64,000 nt of DNA, taken from positions 7,801,094-7,865,093 of the forward strand of contig CM037840.1 of assembly GCA_021234535.1 (NCBI GenBank). The letters run 5' to 3'. Both the position numbers and the translations under genes were made by a program. Below the pieces are notes generated by a model. The model was given only the letters and a program-made list of their open reading frames with translations. It was not told where the DNA came from and searched no databases. This stretch comes from Stichopus chloronotus. Lineage: Eukaryota; Echinodermata; Holothuroidea; Aspidochirotida; Stichopodidae. Position 1 is the first letter of the stretch; every line of letters begins with the position of its first letter. Below are positions 30,001 to 42,000 of the stretch, one piece after another.

Positions 30001-33000
30001 GGTCAAAATCTATATCTCAAAACGAGAAACTGTGAGGGATCTCATACTTTGCTGCATGTATATTACTCATATCCAGTAGTTGCTCTCGATTGTTTTTGTG
30101 AAGGTCACATGCCATTTGAAATCATCACAAGTCAAAATCTGGTAAACACTTTATCTTAAGAATGGCAACTGTGAGGGATCTCATACTGAGCGTGTTATAT
30201 TGCCCATATTGAAAAGATGATTTTTATTAATTTTTGCACCTAAATGTTTTAAGAAGAGATGAAAAAAGGTCCTTCTGGGTCAAAAGCTTCTTAACATGAT
30301 ATTTCAAAAGGAATAAGTGCAATTGATCATACTTGTCAGGTAGGTAATTCTTGTTTGATATTATATCCATATGGCAAGGAATAACAAGGCATTTTGGTTT
30401 TCTTTTCTATTTCCTTGTCCTTGGCTTTGCTGGAAGTTAAAAAATAAAATATGTTAAAGCAGCTGTATCATTTCACAAGTTTTTCCTTTTCTTGATGCTC
30501 ATTTAACATAATTCTTACTCCAGCTGCCCTTGGCAATGCAAGTCGCCTCAACTTCACCTCTCGGAACTACCCCTATCTCGTTACCCCGTATGACTTCCAG
30601 ACCTGGACCTTCGTCGCCGCCTCCGACCTCCTCCTGAACCTCACTGTTAGGTACTTTACAACTGGCGAGGGAAGCCTCACCATCGGTTCTGGGGTGGATC
30701 CGTCTAATGAATCCACCATTTTGGTACAGCTGCTTGGCGAAGTCGTGAATTCAACCACTGTCTTCTCACCAAACAATACGCTGTGGGTGCAGTTCGATGC
30801 TGGGCCATTCAGTCTTGGATTCGTTGCAGATCTGCAGACATATTTTCCTGGACAAGGAGGTATGAAAGCAAAAGTGGAAAAAAAATTTTTGCATATTCAC
30901 AAGGGAACATGAATATTTTGATTGCAAAGAGTATGTGAAGCCTTTAGCATCATTTTGTGTGTTTTGTCCATGGTGATCTGCTTTGTTGAAAATGTAAGAT
31001 ATTAGTTGGATCATCATTTACATGATGTGCTATGGTTCCTTTTGCAATTCTTTGTATCATATTTACATATTTTGACATTTCTTTTAATGTTGGCTCATTG
31101 GGAGTGAGTAGTTGATATTGTGCTCCATAGCAGAAGTGATTTGTCACAGGCACATGCTACCTGAAATTTAGGGACATGTTTGTCAATGCTCAAAAAAAGA
31201 GGGAAACAGAAGTAACTGTCTTATTTATTGAAGTACATGTACAAACCTCTGACACCTTACCTCAATATCTACCCCTGACACCTTACCTCAATCTCCCCCT
31301 GACATGTTACCTCAGTTTCTACCCCTGACACTTTACCTCAATCTCTACCTCTGCCACCTCACTTCAAATTCTACCCCTGAAACTCACCTCAATCTCTACC
31401 CCTCAAAACCTTACCTCAATATCTACCCCTGACACCTCACCTCAATATCTACCCCTGACACCTTACCTCGATCTCTGTCCCTGATACTTTGCTTCAATCT
31501 CTAGCCCTGACACCTTGCACCAATCTCTATCCCTTACAACCTTACCTCAATATCTAACCATGGCACCTTATCTCAATCTCTACCCCTGACACCTTACCTC
31601 AGTCTCTACCCCTGACACCTTACCTCAGTATGTACCCCTGACACCTTATCTCAATATCTACCCCTGACACCTTACCTCAATATCTACCCCTGACACCTTA
31701 CCTCAGTCTCCATCCCTGACACCTTACCTCAGTATCTACCCCTGACACCTTACCTCAATCTCTATCCCTAATACATGTCCTCAATCTTTACCCCTGACAC
31801 CTCTCCTCAGTCTCTACCCCTGAAGCCTTACCTTGATATCTATCCCTGATACTTTGCTTCAATCTCTACCCCTGACACCTTACACTGATCTCTACCCCTT
31901 ACAACCTTACCTCAATATCTACCCCTGACACCTTACCTCAATATCTACCCCTGACACCTTACCTCAATATCTACCCCTGACACCTTACCTCAATATCTAC
32001 CCCTGACACCTTACCTCAATATCTACCCCTGACACCTTACCTCAATATCTACCCCTGACACCTTACCTCAATATCTACCCCTGACACCTTACCTCAGTCT
32101 CCATCCCTGACACCTTACTTCCTTTTGTGCAATCTTATGGTTCGTTACTCTGAATGATATCACTTAATGTCTGCATGGTGCTTTAAGACAGTATGGTATA
32201 AATTTATTTTGAAAGTCAAAACAAATCTAACATTGGCTTTAAAGACTTTGAAAGAGGAATTTGTTTCCAGTGGTTGGTAGCTCAGTGTTTCTCCCTGGTA
32301 CAGTATCTTGTTTTTAATAGATACATGAAAGCAAGACAATTTTGATGTTGTGGTATCATTTAAAACTATGGCTGTGTGTCAACTGCTATTTACATTCGCC
32401 ACTTGCCACAGGCTTTGTATGTCCTGTCATGCGCCTGTGCTATTTGCTACAGGACTTGTTAAGGAAACCCTCTTTGCCCTACCTTGTGGCTCATGGAGCA
32501 AGAACAGATTTTCCCATATAATTTGTAGCCTCTATTTTATTGGATAATTATAACTAGTCAGACATCTTGCATTATTCATCATGACTTTCATTTTTTTTGT
32601 TTTATGTTGGTGTTTTCAACTTGTGTTTATACATTTTGTCATATCATGTCTCAATCGTTCAAAGCTATTGTAGCTGGTTTTAGCTTGCATATGGGTTGCT
32701 GTTTTGCATCATTTTTAAGGCCTTGAAAGTACTGGAAGTTTGTTCTTCTGCACCAAAGTATTTGAAAAGTGCTTGAATTCTAGTGATTTCAAGTATTGAT
32801 TGATTGATATATGAATGGGTATGGTAACAAGATAAGCAGTGTTTAAACAATAGAAAGGTGAGGTTTGAAAAGCCGGAAATTTTATTGGCTTTGATTCAGC
32901 CTGTATGATGGTCAAACCTCACTGCTCTAACATTCAAAACATTCATAACTCAAGAGCAATGACAGCACATGGTTGAATTCTTCCTTCTTATGATCTTTTT

Positions 33001-36000
33001 TCTGTGTCCTATTGATGTATTGTAGATGAGCTCTGTGGACATTTCCCTTGCTACAATGGAGGCAATTGCGTAACCACTGATGATTACCAAACATGTATGT
33101 GTCCAAATACATTCTACACTGGACGTTATTGTGGTAAGTATGTTGTTACTGAAGGTGTACTAAATCTTGCGTGTAATTGAAATTGTTATGTGGAAAGAAT
33201 TCAAGCAATATTGCAGCAACATTAAGATGAAGAAAAAAGGAAGGAAAAGCGCTTCAACATTCATAAAATGTCTGCCGATGATTTTGCACAGTATCAATGG
33301 TCTAGTTAAGTGGTACGATTTTGCCATATTTTGTATGGAAAATCATTTAAAATACGATCATTTGATATATTCTCTGCAAAAAAAGAATTTTGATCACATG
33401 CACGCCTGCCCAACTTATGCAAATGACTGCACTGGGAGACTAAAACAGTTTCAGAGTTTCTGGTAGACTGGTAAATCTTCCTTGCATTTATCACTTGGGT
33501 ATTTATTTTAATATGCCTACAGTGCTAGAGAGGATATACTGTGTAGGACAACCTCTGTAGTACTGTTAGTGTTACATCCCACACAATGTGTAGTAGCACC
33601 ACTGTGATTGGTGTAAAGTGACTGACAAAACGAAGATATTCACAATTGATTTCACCAATCAGAAAGATACATCCAAAGACATTTAGTTTAGTATTTGAGG
33701 ATCAAAAAGTATGAATACTAATTCCATGAGCTTGATGGTGGAGGAACACCGGCGAATTTTGCCAACTCTTTTTGAACTTTGTTCAGAGGATAACAAGGCA
33801 GGGATGAACCAACAATCCCATACATACCCAAACCTGCTCCAGGGACAGCCATTTAATGTCCCCATCTGATGGATGAGAGTGTATCCCCCAGTCTTTAGCC
33901 ACTTTCCCAAGGCTGGGAGGGGTGGAGGACCTGCCCAGTCATCCGTCAGCGGTACAGAGCAACCTGAAGCGGACATGACCTGAATCAGACATGACCTGAA
34001 TCAGACAACAGGAACCCCAAATGAAATCACCAAATAACCTCCTGAGCACCACTGTAAACAGCTTTTCTGAACAAATTTGAGTCCTTGGAAAATTTCCAAG
34101 TGATTCCACCGGGATTTGATCCGTGGACCTAGTGATTGCAAAGCAGACCCTCAAACTACCCTGTCTGTTCATCTGTGAGTAACTGAATTATAGCTGTGCA
34201 TTTAGAGCAGTGCAAGGGCCTAAAATGACTTCAAACTTCCTGTGAAGGTTTCCAACAAAAATCCGAGGCACAAAGCATTCAAGCATAAGTACCACATGGC
34301 ATGGGACTAAATACAACGATCTCAAAAGGGGAGAAAATTATGATGGATGCATGATTGTGACATCACTCACAGTACAGAGAATGCTATGAAAGTATGGGGA
34401 TGCACGCACAGAAGTTTGCAGATACGAAGACTAGCATATGGCCACTAGCCTGTGCTCCTTAACTGGACAGCACTTAATTTATGGCAGGCCTTTTGGTGAT
34501 ATTACGGTAGTCACATATTTGTCAAATTTGAGAGAGAGTAAATATTTTGAATTCTGTCTGTTATTATTTACTATCATTTGTAGAGTAGGCATTTGCCTCT
34601 TCTCTTTACTACAAAGAGCCTAACATATGTGTAATGTTAATACTAAATGTAGCCTAACTAGACAGGTTTGGAATGGTTCAGGTGTGGTTTTGACAGGTTT
34701 GGAATGGTCTAGTTTTGGTTCAGACAAACTGGTTGTGGTCTGAACAGATTTGCAGCAGTCTGCAGCAGTTGTGGTGTAGACAGATCTTAAATGGTTCAGT
34801 TATGGTTTGGCGTAGCTAGATAAACATCCTTTATAGATCATGGGGGGGGGGGGGCATTCAGGCTGGTGCTGGTATGTAAACAAAGAACTACTCCTTGCTG
34901 TTTGTATTGAAAGATGGACAATGACAACTATGATAGGGTGTTGTTGTCAATGAGAGTCATTAATAGCCTGACAGATCAGAGTATTGTAACCTTAAAAGAC
35001 AGAGTAGACTGTTGAGTTGATCTGGTAAATCATTGTGAATCTTTTAAAGGACTTGATCATCCTATCAAACAGGTTTGGAATGGTCTGGTTTGGGGACTAT
35101 AACTTTGATTGGTCTGGCATCTGCTGATTATCTTTTGGAAAATGTTGTATTGGCTTGGGATGTAGTGTATTCCTGTAGTTGCATGGGCATGTTTGAAGTG
35201 GTTTAGACAGGTTTGAAATTGTCTGGATTGTCGTCTTGTCAGGTTTGGACTGGGATGGATGTTTGGATCAATTTACTTGATGTGGCAGATTTCCCTCAAA
35301 TTTGGAAATTTTTAGGTTGTTAGCTATTGATTTGGTTTTGAAATTCATCAGGTGGTGGCTTATACACTTTGAATGTATCTGGTAGTAGTGCGGACAGGTT
35401 TGAGTTGAGGTGATGGTGTTGAGGGTAGGCTTGACACTGTATGGTATTCTTTGCACTGATTTTGGTATTTGTGGGATTGATCAGGTTGTTGGGTTCTGAT
35501 TGATATGTGTTGGTGGCTCTTGTTGGGAATGATCTAGTGGGCTAGGCAGGATTTAATTGGTCTCTTCTTGAAGTCTGAGGAGGATTTTGTTTGGTCTGGT
35601 TGTGATCAAAGAAGGTCTGGATTTGTCCAGTTGTGGTTGCAGTAGATCTGGAGATATTTGGTTTGACCCACTTTAGGCATGAGTAGATTTTGGCTTAGTG
35701 TTTGTTATGGTTTGGTTTGATTGGATAGAATACATGTACATTATGTGCTCACAGGAATGTTTTCATTTACTTTGAATAGTTGCCTCTGACAGGTTTGATT
35801 TGAGCTGCAGGTATTAAAGTGCTTTTTCCTTGCAGTTCTGTGAAACTAACGTCAGAGATTAGCGTATGAAATATCGTATTGCACAACAATACAAGTTCGA
35901 TCTTTGACGTCAACAAAAGTTTACAAGAGTAACAGTCGTTAGTTACCATGGTGAGTAAATCAGAGATAATCTCAGCAAACCTGGATACTACCCCATTGTG

Positions 36001-39000
36001 CAGCATCATTGGCAAGTCCTGTTAGTTAGTCCAGATTAAATTGGACCATTCCAAACCATCTCTGTTGCTTTTTCAACACCCCCATGCGATTCTTCGGCCT
36101 CTGAGTTTCCTTGACATGGCATCCTTACTGGAGGGTAGCCATAGTCAGTGAACAGTACAGTCCATGGTCAAACATAAAAATAAACTATATATTAAACTAT
36201 GACACGTTCCTAAAGTTGAAAGTAATTCTCAGCGGTAAATATCTTGGATTGCCCAGCTACTGTTCAATCACTTCACTTGTATTGGTCATGTAATAACATT
36301 TTCTGTGATTAGTCTGCATTTAACCTAAGGGCCTTACACACACACATACACACTCACCCACACCTACCATATGATGAAGCAAGCATACCAACAAGATGTC
36401 CTTCCAGCCGTTATTTTGAACTTCTTGCTGATCACTGTGTTCTCCAAACCCTGCTTATGCAATACACTTTCAGCCTCTGAGCCATTCCATATAGAACAAG
36501 GACCTGCAGCTGTTATATTATAAACGTTTCTGCGCTCACCAGATTTGCATAGAAATTATTGATTCTAAACACAACCTTAATGTTTCTTTCAGAGACTCAC
36601 TTCTGTGACTCCAGCGACAACTGCAGAAATGGTGGCACCTGTATAGGAAAAGGGGACACATACTGCATGTGTGCACCAGGATACAGCGGGATGTTTTGTG
36701 AAGGTGAGTTGTTTCTCTAAATACTCCATCATTATGGTGGATTGGCTTTGCACCTCTGTGTGGAAATCATCATCCGATGTGGGTGTCTTTATCCAATGAT
36801 ATCTGATTCAAATTCAATTATAGCAGAATTGTTTTGTTCTTCCCTCTGACAACAAAAAAAGAACTATTCATGTTATGAAAATGCCCATAAGTCTTCTCGC
36901 TGACTTTGCCCATACAGGTTGGGAAGGTTAATTAGTAATGTTCAGTGATTGTAACGTTCTGTGGTTTCTCTCACATCTATCTGCACCCTGGGCAGATAAA
37001 GCTGAGACACAGGAGATAGGTTGTGATCAGTTCAGTGGTAACTTTCATTCAGTCTCTGTTAAAAGGAGAATCATGTTGTACTGAAATCCATAATGTAAAT
37101 TTTTTTTTATATATTTTTTTTTTCATTCTCACAAAATCTTCTGGTTTCACAAAAGATGATTCTTGACCTGGAATCTGTACTCAGGGGTACTTAAAGCATT
37201 TTACTGATTGCAAAGGGAGACAGATTTCACATTTGCCTGAGATACCACGACTTTGAAACTTCTGAAAACATCCATTGCAGAACAGCTAGAACAGTTGACA
37301 CATCAAGAAAAACAAATAGATAGTAGCATGTAAGACAATAAAGCAACCATAATCTCGACTGATTAATCGTGAAATATGTACCATCTCTATTGCTAGGAAT
37401 CCATTCACGAAAAACATTAATTCATCACATTCCTTTGACTGATGACTGGTATTGTACCCTGTTTACATCATCCAGGTTTTCAACTTGATTGATTTTATAA
37501 ATCACACTCCTTTAAAATTATTGTTGACTTGATTTTGCTGGCAGGGTCACAACTGTAAAGAAGAGCACAACTCCTGAAAGTTGGAACGTGTAGTGAAATT
37601 TTTCAGTAGTTGAAATGCAGTGAACTTGCTGGTTTGAAAAAAGTAATGAAGTCGTATCGATCTGAAAGTTGAAAAAAAAATATTGTCTGACAAATTGACT
37701 TTACAAAGTGTTGCTTTGAGGGACAGATTTGACATGTCTGGAAGTAACTTATAAGAGGTGCATGTGATATTCTGGTGTTTGCACTGGGTCCAATACTTGG
37801 ATCTGGGTGTACCTGCAGTCTGTGTTCAGTCAGCTACCCATGGTACTAGAACATATAACTTTCATAAGGAAGCAATGTGATTGCAAAATTATGATATGAC
37901 ATCTTGCTTTTCATGTTAATATAACACCATACATCTTATAAACTGGCATGGCAGCTGTGAAGTGATCTTTAAGAGTTATGCATACATGCTAAATTCTGTC
38001 TCATGTACAACTATGTTTGTGAAACTTTAATCTAGCAATTCCAGGGCATGGTCGGCACATCGGCAGGAGGTTCCGGTGTATCCTTGTGGTGCTGACCAGT
38101 GGAAAGTCATGAAAAGATAGAACTGAAAAAGATGGAATCACAACATTCCAAGAGGCATTTGGGAAAAGCTACAGTGTACATTTTCAAGTTTGAGGACTGA
38201 ATTTGCATCTGACATGTCATCACAGTATTCTATGAATTAAGTCGATTTCAATTGATTCAATAAACAAACGATGAGTTGACATGCTGTTACAGACAGTAAA
38301 CTGACCTGCTGAAAAAGGATGCAACTACAGCAAGAGAGCTGCTATTAAATTCCAATGATGTCAACTCAAAAACACACCAGTAAAGTGTAACTGACTCATT
38401 CACCTATTTCAGTACGATTGCTGGACTTCATCAAAATGCTGAGAACTTGCTCCTGATGATGAAAAAAAATATCTCAATGCTTGGACAAGACACTTTTTAA
38501 TCCTTGTTGATTCTACTGACTTCCACAGAGTCTGCTTGCCCACCCGATAATGGCTGTCCTGCCAATTCTGTGTGCATCAGTATGACTGATGAAGGAGTTC
38601 AGTGCCAATGTGGAGACTCTTCAATTACATCGGGGGATCCGTGCCCAGTGACAGGTTTGTAAAGCCCGCCTCACACGCTGCGATTTTTCTCTGTTATCAA
38701 ACGACACACTACTATACCACACGATAAACCGGAGAGAACGATGTGACACAATTTTCAGCAGATTCGTGTTATCGTTTCGTAGATTTTTGAACATGTTCCA
38801 AAATATTAAGATCTAGCATGTCAGAGCATCGTCTTTCACAGGGTGTATGACTGGATCATATAACAAGACAATCATGTAGGTTGTGTTGTGAAAGCACGGA
38901 GTTTTTACACACCCCCTGCAGAGTTGAAGTATTTTTGGGGATTATACTTGTCAGGAAACGTTCTTTCTTTCAATGCGCATTTTTTATGATGCCAGATGTG

Positions 39001-42000
39001 CTGGTATCACTGTATGAGATACAGGTGAGAACATAACGAGTGAGACCGACTTTAATTCATCATGTGTTGCTCACATGACCAATGTGTTGGTCACATGTAT
39101 GGCAATACATTAGCCAATTGTGCTTTCATAGTGGTTAAACTGTTGATTAGTTCAGGGCAGTGCTGTTCTGAGTTTGGTGTTTATTTATTTTATTTGCTTT
39201 TCATTACCCTTGCCATTTTCTTTCGGTTTTTTCATATGACCAACACAAAGAAGGTAGTTGTAAAATGAAAGCTGAAATTCATTGTAGAAGAAATATGCAC
39301 CCAAAGAAGGAGAGTTTGGTATTAATGTCATGCAATGCATGATCATTTACATTAAGTTAGAGACAATGCAACAAGCCCTGAAATGTGTTGTCCTGTCACT
39401 GATCAGCTTCATGTGTAACTGCTACATGGGAAAAAAAAGTATTATTGTTGATCAGTTAGAATGAAATGTCATCATGGACTAAGAAGTCCAGGGTAACATT
39501 TAGGGTTGTTCATTGTTTGGGCTCTCACCAAATTGCTTTTTTATACATCATTTGAAGAGACATAGTGCATGATGTAAATTGTTCTGTGGTAGAAAGGAGG
39601 TGTGCTAGTACATTAATGGTGTTTATGAATGACTGGCATACTTGGGAAGAAATGCATTCCCATAAATGAAAGATGAAAGCTGTTAACAAAAGGGAAGAGA
39701 TTAATGCTGGCCGTGATCATTGTAACATGTCTCACAGTTGGTATGTTCAGAAGTGTTGCTAGGTAACCCCAGTCATTGTGATTAGATCATGCTACCAGTG
39801 GGGCAATGTTCATGAGAGGGAGGGGGAACATGAGAGAGGGGGGAACAGATGGTCCTCTTATTCCCAGAATAGTCTTGAAGTTGAGGGCTGTGAAGCATGA
39901 GAGTACACTCCAGTTCTCAACCCAACATCACAGGATTCCCTTGTTCAGGTGTCTTGTTTAGTCTCCCCCCCATATCATTCCCAGTTATCAGGGGATTATG
40001 CTATGATGTGATGTATGGTGATAAAGAGATTTGTGTTATTAAGACTTAGACTAATCTGGTTTGCCCTTATCCATGTAGAAGAGGACCATTGGTTTTTAAA
40101 TCTTCTTCCCTAAGTAGTCAGGAGTAGATGAAGAATGATATACCATAATAGAAGCTAACTGAATGTTCCAGTGACAATTTCAAGGGAAATACAGACTGGC
40201 ATTTAAAATGCACCAACATGGCATACAGAGAAATTAAATTTAATCTTTGTTAAGAACTACAGGCTGATCAATAATCAGATCGGACTCATCAGATCGGACT
40301 CATCAGATCTGACTCATATGCAGATCCGACTCACATTTAGATCCGACTCATTCTGTTTGGACTCATCAGATTGGACTCATTTGCAGATTACATGAGCTTA
40401 ACATTATTGTATGAGTGGGTTGTAACTCTTAAAGTATCTTCCTATTTCATTTAAGGGGGTTCAGAACTACAAAGACAAATACAAAGGCTCTTCCATTGGT
40501 GGGCCAGCAATGACATCACAACTTTTTCATCATGCAATGTATCACCGTGATATGGAAACTTGTGTATCATTTCATAACTTCCAAGTAGAACATGAGGTTT
40601 TTTTTTTCTTCACCAATAAGGAGGGTCAAGTTTTCCCTAGCTGGAAGAAATGTTTATATTTTTTTTCACTGGAAATGTGCCTTTAATACTCACCATGTTG
40701 TTATCCTTATCAGGTGGTCCTGGCTGTTCAGCAATTGTCTGCCAGAATAGTGGAGTATGTGAAGAGAACAACGGTGTTGGAAGTTGTGTTTGCCCTGAAT
40801 TTTTCGCCGGGGAATACTGTGAAATTGGTAAGAAATTCAAGTGCAAGTTGAAGCATTCGAAGAGAGTCGTAAAACTTGTGGACTGATGCAGAATGGTCGA
40901 CAGCCACTTCTTCAATGATTTGTGTGTTATCCTGTAAAGATAATGTTTGCTGAATTTGACATCCTCCAAAGGCACCATCATGCATCCTCTCATCTTAAGA
41001 GCAAGTTGTTTGCTTGCGCAGTGAAGTGGTTACTCAAAACCAGGTGCCCTTCATATATGAATAATTTTTCACTTAATTTTTAATAGTTAGGCTATTACTC
41101 GGAGTTTCATGCTCTGTTAGCAATCCTCAGACTGTTAATGGGGTATTTGGGTTGTGTTTAGCATAGGTCGTTTTTTGGTACTTGTTATTATGGTGACAAA
41201 AGTTTGGTTCTTTGGTTCCGTAGATTTTTGTGTCTGAGTCTTAGGATTTCCAGCTTCTCTTCAATGCATAAGTTGCATTTATCCATTTTGAGCTGGTTCA
41301 AATTTGGTTTCTGTAAGATACTCCAGGATAGGTCGTAGCTTTGTTTTCTTTTTTAGTTCCCATATGTGTTTGGAAAGTTCTGTTTCTTTTATATGCTTCT
41401 CATGGTTGAGTAACTTCTTGTGATTGTAGTTGTGGATTTTAATGGTCCCTTGGATAAGTTGATGTAAAGTCTGATCTGGTGGCTGTGAGTGATAGCGGCT
41501 TTTGTATGTGATTGCCTCTGCTAGATAATCTCCCTTTCGGAGTCAGCTCGTTTTTTCCTTGCAGTTGCAAGTTCTTGTGGGGGGTGATGTTCGATGCTTT
41601 GATGAAGGTTTTTTTGTTGTGGGACTTGTTTACTGGTTCCATGTTTTTAATGCAGCTGTAACTTAGTTTCAGCATGTTTCTGTTGTTTAAACTGTTATGC
41701 CTGCTTTCTAGGATAGAGCACTTAGGGAGTGGCTTAAGGAATGTGCTGCCGATATTTGATTTGACTGTTTTGCTATACAGTGGGTTGAACCAAGTGATTT
41801 TCTGTTTTGGTTCCCTTTCGTGGATATTTTAGCCATATTAGGGGTGAAAGTTATGGGTTCACTGAGGTTGCTTGATCGTAGTACTCTCTTGTACATAGTT
41901 GTGGCCTATTCAATTGTATCATGCTCCCTATGGCAGGCGAGTTAGGTTTGATTATAGCTGGTGGGTGGTTGGAGTCAGTGTGGATGTGGTTTGGTTTCAT

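Noticed and set aside
33683..33976. 97-residue minus-strand ORF (MSASGCSVPLTDDWAGPPPL)
   Set aside because: It is the translated body of the SINE-like element.
38655..38900. Possible DNA-transposon terminus (gcccgcctcacacgctgcga)
   Set aside because: No inverted partner or target duplication was found nearby, so it is noted only in the intron entry.
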